Of a stretch of 64,000 nucleotides of DNA, positions 43,314 through 52,715 are shown in pieces. A program made the position numbers and the translations under genes. The notes beneath the pieces are model-generated. The model was not told the origin of the DNA. It was given only the letters and a program-made list of their open reading frames with translations, and did no database searches. The stretch is from Vibrio lentus (GTDB lineage: Bacteria > Pseudomonadota > Gammaproteobacteria > Enterobacterales > Vibrionaceae), in assembly GCF_002875945.1 (NCBI RefSeq), contig NZ_MCZK01000168.1, positions 1-64,000 of the forward strand, written 5' to 3'. Numbering within the stretch: position 1 is the first letter of the stretch; each line of letters opens with the position of its first letter.

Positions 43314-44525
43314 TTAACTGAACCAAGCAACAACTCTTTCTTTCAAGCTCACATTCTTCCGCCAAATCCAATACAAGCCTTCCTCTAACTCTTCAACGCT
43401 CATACGACTTGGTTGATACACCGGGTGGCTACCATCGTACTTGGACCAATCTTTAGTAAGGAGTCGCCCCTCTCGCTCTAACTGATTAAAAGACTCAGAA
43501 CCGGGAAACGGAATCATGTAGTGTGGGATCACCTTATCAACCTTGATATCTTCAACGAACTTCTGTGTTTGTTTGAAGATAGAAGTGTCATGTTCATCAA
43601 AACCGAACAAGAAATCTCCCCATACTTCAATGCCATGTGATCTTATCTCAGCAATGTACTCTTTCATCTTAGAGGGTTTCACAAAGCCTTTCTTTTGTGC
43701 CTTTAATGCCTCTTCAGATGGTGTTTCGATACCTAACAATACCGCTTTGAACCCTGACTTCACCGCTGCACTAAGCAACTCTGTGTCGCGAGCAATCAAA
43801 ACTGTTGTTTCCCCGTAAAAGCTCATCTTAAGCGGCTTAATGGCTTTAAATAGAGCCATAGCATATTCACGGTCATGAGTGAGGTTGTCAGAGTGCAGCT
43901 CAACCCACTCAACACCTAATGTCTTGAGATACTCTAATTCACTGACGATATTTTCAATTGGCCTTTTCTGGAACTTATCAAAGAACCTTGGCACCAAACA
44001 GAAGTTACATTTGAATGGACAACCTCTTGTCACAACTACTGACCATGTATAATTGTACGCTTCTGGATTGATGATATCTGTTGGATATGGGTTGAGCATA
44101 CTGAGCTCGACAGGCTCAGAGCTTTCATAAATAGGTTGTAATGAACCAAACTCTGCGTCGCGTAGTAGCTGAACCCAGTAGTTCTCAACTTCTCCCATCA
44201 CCAAACAATCCGCATACACTGCCGCTTCTGTAGGATTAAACTTAGTATGTAACCCACCGAGTATGACTTGCTTGCCTTTTTTCTTATATTTGGAAGCGAG
44301 TTCGTAAGCCCGATAAGCATCAGGCGTCGACATAAATATCACCACCAAATCGGCATCAGTATAAAGATCGGCTTTTGCACCTATGGTTTCATCAACCATA
44401 TCTAATTCGTACCATTTTGGTGTTGCAGCAGCGGCTGAAAATATGTTTTGTGGAGGGCCACCAGTCGAGGCTTTGTATTTTGAGTAATCGCTGCCAGCAG
44501 ACGCTTTAATTAAATAGATTTTCAT
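43314..44525 (-). CDS. B12-binding-domain radical SAM protein
   Basis: The 403-residue protein has an N-terminal cobalamin-binding-like Rossmann domain (LVVIFMSTPDAYRAYELASKYKKKG, ILGGLHTKFNPTEA) and a radical SAM core with Cys169-x3-Cys173-x2-Cys176 in RGCPFKCNFCL. FLFGFDEHDTSIF and YMIPFPGSESF fit this class (BchE/HpnJ-like Fe-S oxidoreductases). The reaction and substrate are not known; the family includes methyltransferases and cyclases of lipids, tetrapyrroles and natural products. It is transcribed 30 bp after a small membrane protein gene. Confidence 0.88.
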   Translation of the reverse strand: MKIYLIKASAGSDYSKYKASTGGPPQNIFSAAAATPKWYELDMVDETIGAKADLYTDADLVVIFMSTPDAYRAYELASKYKKKGKQVILGGLHTKFNPTEAAVYADCLVMGEVENYWVQLLRDAEFGSLQPIYESSEPVELSMLNPYPTDIINPEAYNYTWSVVVTRGCPFKCNFCLVPRFFDKFQKRPIENIVSELEYLKTLGVEWVELHSDNLTHDREYAMALFKAIKPLKMSFYGETTVLIARDTELLSAAVKSGFKAVLLGIETPSEEALKAQKKGFVKPSKMKEYIAEIRSHGIEVWGDFLFGFDEHDTSIFKQTQKFVEDIKVDKVIPHYMIPFPGSESFNQLEREGRLLTKDWSKYDGSHPVYQPSRMSVEELEEGLYWIWRKNVSLKERVVAWFS

Positions 44526-44555
44526 AACGTGTCCTAATCATTCACTTATGCCTAG

Positions 44556-44831
44556 CTACAAAGAACTAAAGAACTCAAAGACCCTATTGTCCATATAGAA
44601 ATATATCCCTCCCATCACAAACCAACTGATGATGATCAAGGTAAACAAAACTGGATGATCTTTTAGCTCAATACGTTCAACAAAAAAGGCTTCTTTAGCA
44701 CGAAGGTTTTCCCACCCCCAAAACCAGCAAAATAACCCCCAAATCAGAAGTAGATGAAACTTAAGAGCAAAAAAACACATGGTCAGAGCCAGCAATGTTT
44801 TCCACTTAGACATTACTTTAGGCATGTTCAT
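44556..44831 (-). CDS. Small membrane protein, partner gene of the radical SAM protein
   Basis: The 91-residue protein has two membrane segments (LLALTMCFFALKFHLLLIWGLFCWFWGW and LFTLIIISWFVMGGIYFYM) and aromatic-rich loops. GGAG lies 9 bases before ATG 44831. It is transcribed 30 bp ahead of the radical SAM gene, so it may anchor that enzyme or its substrate at the membrane. I do not recognise the family. Confidence 0.7.
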   Translation of the reverse strand: MNMPKVMSKWKTLLALTMCFFALKFHLLLIWGLFCWFWGWENLRAKEAFFVERIELKDHPVLFTLIIISWFVMGGIYFYMDNRVFEFFSSL

Positions 44832-44923
44832 CTTTCTTAACTCCTAGTCATCAAACTAGGAATCATTGTAGATAGGTGTTGGTCAACTTTTGGTTAACTA
44901 TTTTCAATTTGAACAATAGATTG

Positions 44924-45007
44924 CCAACAGCATCAATGTTGATCAATATTATCGACTCAAGACTGTTTATGAACACGCTACACTTAAAATCAATGCAGTA
45001 CTCATAA
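44924..45007 (+). pseudogene. Remnant of the 3' end of a PhyH-family gene
   Basis: These 84 bases match the last 84 bases of the dioxygenase gene (42602-42685) at 70 positions without a gap, including an identical run of 31. The frame is kept to a TAA stop, and its product ends LFMNTLHLKSMQYS against LFMNTLHLKSMQCS in the intact gene. No similarity continues outside it on either side. It is a fossil of a second copy. Confidence 0.85.
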
Positions 45008-45027
45008 TCCATGAAGGTACCCGAACC

Positions 45028-46017
45028 ATGACTGACACTAAGCAAAATACCCGAATTAGCCAGTTTCGTTTCGGTCAGCCGAAAGAGTCTCTCAAGCTAG
45101 AGCATGTCGCTTTAAGAGCGCTTGATAAAGATAAGGTTCGAGTACGAATTGAAGCGACCAACATCAATCCTAGTGATCTGTTGTCGATTTACGGTGTGGG
45201 GCAATACAAACACAGCCACCAGCCACCGAGAGTTCCGGGGTTTGAAGCGGTAGGAACGGTTATGGAGTCTGGCCATTCTGAGTTTCTTCTGAACCAGCGA
45301 GTGCTTATAGCAACAAGCGGCACATGGCAAAGCTATATCGATGTGTCACCAGACAACCTCTTCCACATTCCTCAGCACCTAGATAATGGCTACGCCTGTC
45401 AGTTGTACATTAATGCGCTCACCGCGTGGGTACTGACGACGGAAGTGGCGAAGTTGACCAAAGAAGATGTGTTGATCATCAATGCTGGCAGTTCGGCCAT
45501 CGGCAAGATTTTCTCTCAGTTGTCGGAATCACTTGGGTTTCAAATCATTGCCGTGACGTCACAACCTGAGCGCACTCAAACGACTTCATGTTATGTGCTG
45601 GATGCCAAAAGTGATTTGGTTGCACAGATTCAACAGTTAGGTTTACCTCGACCGACTGTTGCCTTTGATGCGATTGGCGGAACGCCCGGAACCGAACTTA
45701 TTCGTACCCTTGGCAGCCAAGGGCGTTTGATCAACTATGGCACGCTTTCGCTCGACTTTTATGAACCGCGATTCTTCGAGCACGCAAAAAAACAAGCTAT
45801 CGATTTCAGTACTTTCTTCTTACGTTATTGGGAAGAGGCTGAGGGGAAAGATGTCCGTCGTAACAAGTTCACTACTATGCTGGACCATTTCATCACCAAC
45901 GACATACAGCTCGACGTCGACCGCTGTATTCCACTAAGTGAAGTTCAGACTGCTATTGATCTTATTGAATCAAAAACCACACAGCTGAATGGCAAGATCA
46001 TCTTACTTCCGGTTTAG
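45028..46017 (+). CDS. Zinc-type alcohol dehydrogenase/quinone oxidoreductase family protein
   Basis: The 329-residue protein is in the medium-chain dehydrogenase superfamily: an N-terminal GroES-like domain (VRVRIEATNINPSDLLSIYGVGQY, PGFEAVGTVMESG) and a Rossmann domain with LIINAGSSAIGKIFSQLSESLGFQIIAVTS. The structural-zinc cysteines are absent, which points to the quinone-oxidoreductase or enoyl-reductase branch rather than classical alcohol dehydrogenase. AAGGTACC lies upstream of the ATG, right after the PhyH remnant. Confidence 0.85.
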   Translation: MTDTKQNTRISQFRFGQPKESLKLEHVALRALDKDKVRVRIEATNINPSDLLSIYGVGQYKHSHQPPRVPGFEAVGTVMESGHSEFLLNQRVLIATSGTWQSYIDVSPDNLFHIPQHLDNGYACQLYINALTAWVLTTEVAKLTKEDVLIINAGSSAIGKIFSQLSESLGFQIIAVTSQPERTQTTSCYVLDAKSDLVAQIQQLGLPRPTVAFDAIGGTPGTELIRTLGSQGRLINYGTLSLDFYEPRFFEHAKKQAIDFSTFFLRYWEEAEGKDVRRNKFTTMLDHFITNDIQLDVDRCIPLSEVQTAIDLIESKTTQLNGKIILLPV

Positions 46018-46110
46018 GTAAAAGAGGCACTTTTATATCAGAAGTGTCGCCGGAGAAAGATTGGGGGGTAACGTTTTTGGACAGCAATGAGTCAACAACC
46101 CAAAGAACAA

Positions 46111-46135
46111 ACGCGAGATCTACTGATTCTCGCGT
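46111..46135 (-). terminator. Probable terminator of the 73-residue membrane protein gene
   Basis: ACGCGAGA (46111-46118) pairs exactly with TCTCGCGT (46128-46135). On the minus strand it is followed by TTTGTTCTTT. It lies 12 bases beyond the minus-strand stop. Confidence 0.55.
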
Positions 46136-46146
46136 AACCTTTCCAC

Positions 46147-46368
46147 TTACTGGTGCACTTTCTTGCTTACCGGCTTTAAAGCTTTCATAACTGACGACTG
46201 TTTCCACATACCCACACCTGTTAAAGCAAGCGCTGGTATTAGCCCCCATAACGTAGCTGTAATATATGCTTCATAGTTTCCTAAGGGTGAATAGAAAGCC
46301 GCACCAACTAATAGTGCTAACGCGATGTGTACCCATCTCAAAATTATTCTTATGTTCTTACCATTCAT
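46147..46368 (-). CDS. Small inner membrane protein of unknown function
   Basis: The 73-residue protein has two membrane segments (ILRWVHIALALLVGAAFYSPLG and YITATLWGLIPALALTGVGMW) and a basic tail. It looks like a complete small membrane protein with its own terminator. Function is not known. Confidence 0.6.
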   Translation of the reverse strand: MNGKNIRIILRWVHIALALLVGAAFYSPLGNYEAYITATLWGLIPALALTGVGMWKQSSVMKALKPVSKKVHQ

Positions 46369-46845
46369 GATGCTTTCTTTCTGCTGTTATTTTAAGTTCT
46401 ATGATAAAGCTGCTTTAGCTATAGTTCTTATAATTGCGACAGACGGTATTTACAGAGCGTGAGTTGCTGCACCTTACGATAAATGGGGGAATTCATTACA
46501 AGTGCCAATATAGACACTCGAACACTCAATGATGCAGCAGCTTGTCGGTGATGGAGGAAATCCTACGAAATTGGGTTTCTTTCTACTTACAATCAATGTC
46601 TTATAAAAACAACAGTGCGTCTTCTAATTCCAGACCAAAGTAACGGATAGTTGTGAGTCCGTACTTTACTGAATTAGTATTCAATACATTTTCGTAATAC
46701 CAAGTTTTTGTTCAGTAAACGAAGCGACTCTTCCAGAACCCCAAATTATTAATAATAACAATCCTCGGTCTTAACCCTGCCTTAACCATGTAGCTGCTAT
46801 TCTTTTTTTATGTTTGTAATTATGCTTCTAGGATAAGGTTTCATT
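46369..46845. other. Gap upstream of the RND efflux operon
   Basis: This 477-bp region holds the promoters of the small membrane protein (minus) and the efflux operon (plus). It has no open frame with a convincing start and no long repeat. A local regulator gene, common beside RND pumps, is absent. Confidence 0.5.
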
Positions 46846-48009
46846 ATGTCTCTACCCCACGCGTTAAGATTGCCTTTGGGTTTACTTCTCTCCAGTTCTC
46901 TATTATTAGGCTGTGGCGAACAAGCTATGGAACAACGACCAGCTCCAGGTCCTATTCATGTTGATGTTTTAGATTTGACCCCAACAACACTGCGTTTAAC
47001 TACCGAGTTGCCAGGGCGAATTACTGCGTTTAAGCAAGCCGAAGTGAGACCTCAGGTAACGGGTATTCTCAAAAGCCGTCTATACAAAGAGGGTTCTCAG
47101 GTAGAAGCCGATGCAGTACTTTATGAAATTGACCCAACCACTTATCAATCCAACGTTAATAGCGCACAAGCCCAATTAGCGAAAGCACTCACGAGCGAAG
47201 ATACCGCTCGAAAAACGGCACTTCGTTATAAAGAACTATTAAGAAAAAAACTGACCAGTCAGCAAGATTTTGATGATGCCGATGCGCTTTACAAAGAAGC
47301 TCAAGCTGAAGTCGCGATCCGCCAAGCGGAATTGGATTATGCCAACATTGAACTGTCTTACACCAAAATCAAAGCACCTATCTCAGGTCAAGCTGGCCTC
47401 TCTTTGGTATCTGAAGGTTCTTTGTTGACCTCTGAACAGTCTTCTTACCTGACGACAATTGTGCAAACCGCAAATGTTTACGTGGATATGCAGCAATCTT
47501 CGTTAGCGATTACCAAAATCAAAAAAGAGTTTGCGACCTTCACCGACAAAGATGCGGAGATCCCAGTAACCATCACGTTAGAAGACGGCAGTGCGTATGA
47601 TGAAGTAGGCCATTTAGAGTTTTCCGACACGCTAGTCTCGGACTCAACAGGTACAGTAACGCTACGTGCCATCATTCCAAACCCTGACAATACTTTACTC
47701 GCAGGTATGTACGTTCGCGCCCATATTTCAATGCCAGAAGCACGAGGCTACCTTGTCGTTCCTCAATCTGCAGTGGTAAGAAGTCAGTCTGGTGAGCCTT
47801 CCGTTTTTGTGGTCAACCAAGACAAAAAGACAGTAAAAAAATCAGTGGTTCTCAGTAATGAAGTTGGCAACGGTTGGGTAGTTAAAGAAGGACTATCTAG
47901 CGGTGAGCAAATCGTCATCACTAATATTATCAACATGAAAAATGATATTGCAGTTGTTGTCGATAGCAGTACAAGCAGCGCTGTTCCTGCTTTGGCGAGC
48001 GAGGAATAA
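46846..48009 (+). CDS. RND efflux periplasmic adaptor lipoprotein
   Basis: The 387-residue protein has a lipoprotein signal with LLGC (Cys23) and the AcrA/MexA layout: lipoyl half (GRITAFKQAEVRPQVTGILKSRLYKEGSQVEADAVLYEIDP), alpha-hairpin, second lipoyl half (LSYTKIKAPISGQAGLSLVSEGSLL) and beta-barrel and membrane-proximal parts. It bridges the RND pump to an outer membrane channel. The pump gene starts 3 bases after the stop. The outer membrane partner is not encoded here and is presumably TolC. Confidence 0.93.
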   Translation: MSLPHALRLPLGLLLSSSLLLGCGEQAMEQRPAPGPIHVDVLDLTPTTLRLTTELPGRITAFKQAEVRPQVTGILKSRLYKEGSQVEADAVLYEIDPTTYQSNVNSAQAQLAKALTSEDTARKTALRYKELLRKKLTSQQDFDDADALYKEAQAEVAIRQAELDYANIELSYTKIKAPISGQAGLSLVSEGSLLTSEQSSYLTTIVQTANVYVDMQQSSLAITKIKKEFATFTDKDAEIPVTITLEDGSAYDEVGHLEFSDTLVSDSTGTVTLRAIIPNPDNTLLAGMYVRAHISMPEARGYLVVPQSAVVRSQSGEPSVFVVNQDKKTVKKSVVLSNEVGNGWVVKEGLSSGEQIVITNIINMKNDIAVVVDSSTSSAVPALASEE

Positions 48010-48012
48010 ACC

Positions 48013-51000
48013 ATGTCCTTATCGAACTTTTTTATTAACAGACCGATCTTTGCTTGGGTGATATCCATTGTCATTATGCTTTCAGGCATTGCGGCTATCG
48101 TCTCTTTGCCAGTCGCACAATACCCAACAATTGCACCGCCAGCCGTGACCATTTCAACGTCTTACCCTGGTGCTTCAGCAAAAACAATTGAAGACAGCGT
48201 TACTCAGGTCATCGAACAAGGCATGACAGGGTTAGATAACTTGTTATACATGGCGTCTAAAAGTGACTCTTCTGGTAGTGCGAGTGTTACCTTGACGTTT
48301 AGTGCAGATACCGACCCCGATATCGCTCAGGTACAGGTGCAGAACAGCTTACAGCAAGTGAGTAATCGCCTGCCGACAGCGGTACAAAATCAAGGTACTT
48401 CTGTCACCAAGAGTACGTCAGGTTTTATGTCGGTAACCAACTTATATTCTCCTGACGGCAGCATGAGTGCGGGAGATATTCAAGATTACGCTAACTCAAA
48501 CATTAAGGACATCCTAAGCCGTGTGAACGGTGTGGGCGAAGTGACTATTTTCGGCCCATCTTATGCGATGCGTATCTGGTTAGACCCTGCAAAATTGAAC
48601 AGCTATAGCCTTACGCCTGTTGATGTTTCGAATGCAGTATCGGTTCAAAACAGCCAAGTTACCGTTGGGCAATTAGGCGGAACGCCTGCTGTTGATTCTC
48701 AGTTAATTAATGCCAGTATCACGGCGCAAAGCCTACTAACCAGCGTTGAAGAGTTTGAAGATATCTTAATCAAAGTCGACAGTGACGGCTCTCAAATTAA
48801 GCTCAAAGACGTCGCACGTGTCGAGTTAGCCAGTGAAGAATCTTCATCTATTCCTGCTTACATGGGTAAGGACTCTTCTGGTATTGCTATCACCCTTGCT
48901 ACCGGCGCGAACTCGTTAGACACACAAAATGCGGTTGATGCAAAACTTGAACAACTTTCAAAAGGTTTTCCGGATGGACTAGAACTGGTTAAAACCACCG
49001 ACAATAACTTATTTATCCGTTTATCCATCAGTGAAGTGGTCAAAACCCTTTTTGAAGCGGTTGGGCTTGTATTTGTCGTAATGTTGCTGTTTTTGCAAAA
49101 CTTACGAGCAACTTTAATCCCAACCATCGCCGTACCAGTCGTACTGCTTGGCACCTTCGGTGTTATGGCCATGCTGGGGTTCTCGATCAATACACTCACC
49201 ATGTTTGGTTTAGTCTTGGCTATCGGCCTTCTGGTTGATGACGCCATTGTTGTTGTGGAAAACGTTGAACGTTTAATGCATGAAGAGAACCTATCTCCTC
49301 TTGAAGCAACCAAAAAATCAATGGGACAAATTACCAGTGCCTTAATCGGTATTACGATGGTGTTGTCGGTTGTATTTATTCCTATGGCCTTCATGTCAGG
49401 GTCAACGGGCGTTATCTACCAACAATTCTCTTTGACGATTGTTTCAGCAATGGTGTTATCTGTTGTTGTGGCATTGATTCTGACTCCCGTATTGTGCGCA
49501 ACGCTTCTAAAGCCTGTCGATAAAACATCGAGCAATAAATTTTTTGCACTGTTTAACCGAGGGTTCGACAAGCTCTCCAGCCAATACCGAGGTTCAGTTA
49601 AACACGCTTTACAACGTCCACTGCGCTTCGTTTTTGTTTATCTAATGCTTTTTGCCGGCACGGCTTACCTATACAACGTGCTACCAAGTTCATTTTTGCC
49701 AAATGAAGACCAAGGTGACTTCATGGTGATGGTCACCACACCAACAGGGACCACATTACAAAAAACGCAAGAAGTGATGTTGGATATCAAAGATTATTTT
49801 GAAGAGAACGAATCACATACTGTCGATCACGTGTTTACCGTGTCTGGATTCAACTTTTCAGGCTCTGGGCAAAATGCAGCGATGGCATTTATTGGCATGA
49901 AAGATTGGTCAGAAAGGACTAAACCCGGAACCGATGTTGATTCCATTATCGGCCGTGTAATGGGTGAGTTTTCAAATTACAAACATGCACAAATCTTTGC
50001 TTTTAGTAGCCCAGCAATTCGAGAACTTGGTACTTCAACGGGTTTTAACTTCTACCTAGAAGACGTGGGGGCTGTTGGCCATGACAAACTGATTGAGTTC
50101 AGAAACCAGTTACTGGCGGCGGTGGCTCAAAGTCCATTATTGCAAAGTACACGACCAAACGGCCTTGAGGATACCGCGCAACTATTCCTTGATGTCGACT
50201 ATGAAAAAGCCAAAGTGCTAGGTCTAGAAATTGATGACATCAACCAATCATTGTCAATTGCTTGGGCATCGTCATACGTGAATGACTTCATCGATCGTGG
50301 TCGCTCTAAGAAGGTTTACATTCAAGCCGATGCTGAATATCGCATGACACCAGAAGACCTGAACTTATGGTTTGTGCGTAACAACAACGGTGAGATGGTG
50401 CCAATCTCAGCTTTCAGTACTTATCACTGGGGTCAAGGCTCACCACAGTTACAACGTTATAACGGCAACCCTGCAGTAGAAATCGTCGGTGAAGCAGCTT
50501 CTGGTTACAGTACTGGTGAAGCGATGGATGAAATCGATAGATTAGCCGCAGAGATTTCAAACGATGTACAGGTGAGCTGGACGGGAATGTCCTATCAAGA
50601 GATCGAAGCTGGAAACCAAGCGCCAATTCTGTACGCGATCTCCATCTTGATGGTTTTCCTCTGCTTAGCCGCTTTGTATGAAAGCTGGAGCATTCCAATT
50701 GCGATTATTCTGGTGGTTCCATTAGGGATACTCGGCGCACTGGCTGCGATCATGTTGCGAGGTTTAGAAAACGATGTGTACTTCCAAGTAGGCGTTCTAA
50801 CTACCATTGGTTTGACCGCCAAGAACGCAATTTTGATTGTTGAGTTTGCAAAAGAGCTTTATGAAAAAGGCGTCAACATTATTGATGCAACGGTACAAGC
50901 CTGTGAAATGCGTCTGCGCCCGATAATCATGACATCACTGGCGTTTGGACTCGGCGTGTTGCCTTTGGTGCTGAGTACGGGAGCGGGTGCTAATGCTCGT

Positions 51001-51150
51001 AACGCGATTGGTACGTCTGTTCTTGGCGGCATGATGGGAGCGACGTTATTGGTCATTTACTTCGCGCCATTGTTTTTTGTCTTGATCTGCAAACTGTTCA
51101 AGTCAGATGACAAGGCAGAAATCGCAAACAAAGCCGAACAACCAAACTGA
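48013..51150 (+). CDS. RND multidrug efflux pump permease (HAE1/AcrB type)
   Basis: The 1045-residue inner membrane pump has the HAE1 length, an N-terminal FFINRPIFAWVISIVIMLSG start, PVAQYPTIAPPAVTIS, the proton-relay Asp pair in LAIGLLVDDAIVVVENVER (membrane segment 4), and a C-terminal LTTIGLTAKNAILIVEFAKE repeat of that element. AcrB-type pumps export drugs, dyes, detergents and bile salts. It follows its adaptor in one operon. Which Vibrio Vex pump it corresponds to cannot be settled here. Confidence 0.95.
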   Translation: MSLSNFFINRPIFAWVISIVIMLSGIAAIVSLPVAQYPTIAPPAVTISTSYPGASAKTIEDSVTQVIEQGMTGLDNLLYMASKSDSSGSASVTLTFSADTDPDIAQVQVQNSLQQVSNRLPTAVQNQGTSVTKSTSGFMSVTNLYSPDGSMSAGDIQDYANSNIKDILSRVNGVGEVTIFGPSYAMRIWLDPAKLNSYSLTPVDVSNAVSVQNSQVTVGQLGGTPAVDSQLINASITAQSLLTSVEEFEDILIKVDSDGSQIKLKDVARVELASEESSSIPAYMGKDSSGIAITLATGANSLDTQNAVDAKLEQLSKGFPDGLELVKTTDNNLFIRLSISEVVKTLFEAVGLVFVVMLLFLQNLRATLIPTIAVPVVLLGTFGVMAMLGFSINTLTMFGLVLAIGLLVDDAIVVVENVERLMHEENLSPLEATKKSMGQITSALIGITMVLSVVFIPMAFMSGSTGVIYQQFSLTIVSAMVLSVVVALILTPVLCATLLKPVDKTSSNKFFALFNRGFDKLSSQYRGSVKHALQRPLRFVFVYLMLFAGTAYLYNVLPSSFLPNEDQGDFMVMVTTPTGTTLQKTQEVMLDIKDYFEENESHTVDHVFTVSGFNFSGSGQNAAMAFIGMKDWSERTKPGTDVDSIIGRVMGEFSNYKHAQIFAFSSPAIRELGTSTGFNFYLEDVGAVGHDKLIEFRNQLLAAVAQSPLLQSTRPNGLEDTAQLFLDVDYEKAKVLGLEIDDINQSLSIAWASSYVNDFIDRGRSKKVYIQADAEYRMTPEDLNLWFVRNNNGEMVPISAFSTYHWGQGSPQLQRYNGNPAVEIVGEAASGYSTGEAMDEIDRLAAEISNDVQVSWTGMSYQEIEAGNQAPILYAISILMVFLCLAALYESWSIPIAIILVVPLGILGALAAIMLRGLENDVYFQVGVLTTIGLTAKNAILIVEFAKELYEKGVNIIDATVQACEMRLRPIIMTSLAFGLGVLPLVLSTGAGANARNAIGTSVLGGMMGATLLVIYFAPLFFVLICKLFKSDDKAEIANKAEQPN

Positions 51151-51188
51151 GCAATCACAAAATCAAGTACTAACAAAATGAGACATGG

Positions 51189-51207
51189 TGAGCCTAGGAG
51201 TGGCTCA
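51189..51207 (+). other. Small hairpin between RND pump and DUF1499 gene
   Basis: TGAGCC and GGCTCA pair around TAGGAGT 38 bases after the pump stop and 33 bases before the DUF1499 start. It may be an intercistronic processing or attenuation site. Confidence 0.3.
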
Positions 51208-51240
51208 TCATTACTCTCTAAACATTTTCAAAGGATAGAA

Positions 51241-51981
51241 ATGACAAACAAACGTACCTCTCGTATTGGAACACTATTATTAGTCATCGCTTTTGCTGCT
51301 GTGCTAGTGGTTGCGCTAATGATCTTTGGAGCTCGCATGGGCTTATGGGATCCTATTGTTGGCTTTGGTTATATTCGCAATTATCTCAACCCAATCGGCC
51401 TCTCTTTGCTCGCGTTAAGTACCCTCGGGATCATCTACCAATGTGTTACTCGTAATCGTACTGGGGCTATCAAATCTCTGGTTGCGGCATTCATAGGGCT
51501 TGGCCTCGTCGCGCCAATGATCCATGGCATGATTCACCCCATGAAACGTGGGCCTGCAATTCATGACATCACAACCGATACCACAAACCCACCTAAATTT
51601 TTGGTGCTGGATGATACGCGTGCCGGTGCCAAAAACTCTCTGATTTATGCAGGGGAGGAAGTTGCAGCAGTACAGAGGAAGTTGTACCCATACATTAAGC
51701 CAATTCAGTCTAACCTCTCTGCTGAAGATGCATACGAAAAAGCTCTGGATGTTGCGCAGAAGAAAGGTTGGGAAATTGTTGCAAGATTCCCTGAAGCATT
51801 ACGCTTTGAAGCGACAGCTCAAACGACGTTCTTTGGCTTTATGGACGATGTGGTCGTTCAAGTTACCCCAATAAACAACAAAAGCCGCATCGATATTCGT
51901 AGTGTGTCTCGAATTGGTCGCAGTGATAAAGGTGCCAATGCAGGCCGAATTGTTAAGTTCACCGAAAGTTTTAACCAGTAA
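51241..51981 (+). CDS. DUF1499 membrane protein
   Basis: From ATG 51241, with AAAGGA before it, the protein has 246 residues. Three hydrophobic segments fill the first 110 residues; the C-terminal half is DUF1499, with PAIHDITTDTTNPPKF and the ending FFGFMDDVVVQVTP and SRIDIRSVSRIGRSDKGANAGRI. Function of DUF1499 is unknown. It lies 91 bp after the RND pump on the same strand and may be cotranscribed. Confidence 0.85.
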   Translation: MTNKRTSRIGTLLLVIAFAAVLVVALMIFGARMGLWDPIVGFGYIRNYLNPIGLSLLALSTLGIIYQCVTRNRTGAIKSLVAAFIGLGLVAPMIHGMIHPMKRGPAIHDITTDTTNPPKFLVLDDTRAGAKNSLIYAGEEVAAVQRKLYPYIKPIQSNLSAEDAYEKALDVAQKKGWEIVARFPEALRFEATAQTTFFGFMDDVVVQVTPINNKSRIDIRSVSRIGRSDKGANAGRIVKFTESFNQ

Positions 51982-52026
51982 TCTGTTTTCGTAACAACAA
52001 CGGAATTCATTAAAGGATGAATGTAT

Positions 52027-52587
52027 ATGAACCTGAAAAATATAACCAAAATCATTGTTGCATCTAGCTTAATTGCTGCCCCTTCATTTCTCTTTGCAGC
52101 AGAGCCAAATGTGCCGACAGAACCTCCGTACATTGTATTAAGTGATAATTTAGATGAGCCAAACGGTTATGGATTTTGTATTGATACCTACGGCCCTGGT
52201 CAATCCGAATTAATGCAGACCCACACCTGTAAGCCCAAAGCGCCCGAAGGTTCTCCTCGTAACTATTCTGGTCATGATGTGAGATTTGAATACGACAGCG
52301 AAACGCACAAGATTCAATCCTATGCGTTTGAGGGACTGTGCATGCAAGGGCTTCTTGCGAAAGGGAAAAGTGAACTCGCGTTACTAAAGTGTAGCGACGC
52401 AAAAAGCCAAGGTTTTGTGTATAGCGAAAATGATCAAACCATTCGATTAAAAGCGGACTCTAGCTACTGTTTGGCAGTGACATCAGAAACTCAAGAAGCG
52501 GGCCCATGGGTGAAACCTCCACTTGAACTGATTCAGTGTGAGGAAGCAAAACCGGTTCTAATGAAGTGGACTGTTGTTTCTAAGTAA
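52027..52587 (+). CDS. Secreted protein, probable ricin-type beta-trefoil
   Basis: The 186-residue protein has a signal peptide (MNLKNITKIIVASSLIAAPSFLFA). The mature part shows three similar blocks around NGYGFCIDTYG, SYAFEGLCMQ and DSSYCLAVTS, each followed by a second cysteine and a Q/K-rich strand, as in ricin-B lectin trefoils. No catalytic residues are seen. A sugar- or surface-binding role outside the cell is inferred. It lies downstream of the DUF1499 gene on the same strand. Confidence 0.65.
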   Translation: MNLKNITKIIVASSLIAAPSFLFAAEPNVPTEPPYIVLSDNLDEPNGYGFCIDTYGPGQSELMQTHTCKPKAPEGSPRNYSGHDVRFEYDSETHKIQSYAFEGLCMQGLLAKGKSELALLKCSDAKSQGFVYSENDQTIRLKADSSYCLAVTSETQEAGPWVKPPLELIQCEEAKPVLMKWTVVSK

Positions 52588-52636
52588 CAAGTACTCATTG
52601 GTTAATCTATTTGTTTCACAACCCAATGCTTTATAG

Positions 52637-52662
52637 GTGACATTGCATATATGTAACGTCAC
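52637..52662. terminator. Imperfect 26-bp palindrome between convergent genes
   Basis: GTGAC and GTCAC flank a near-palindromic core with CATATATG at its centre. It lies about 50 bases after the trefoil gene and before the convergent kinase gene. There is no clear T tract, so bidirectional termination is possible but weakly supported. Confidence 0.35.
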
Positions 52663-52715
52663 ATTTATTGTTGAATGAAAGATTGAGATTTTCAATACGT
52701 CACTCTACCTGAGTA

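Noticed and set aside
45998..46249. 83-codon minus-strand frame overlapping the 73-residue membrane protein gene
   Set aside because: It overlaps both the dehydrogenase end and the small membrane protein in another frame, and only the latter has membrane helices and a terminator right after its stop.
48858..49394. 178-codon minus-strand frame inside the RND pump gene
   Set aside because: It lies wholly opposite conserved RND membrane segments, so it is a shadow of the pump gene's codon use.
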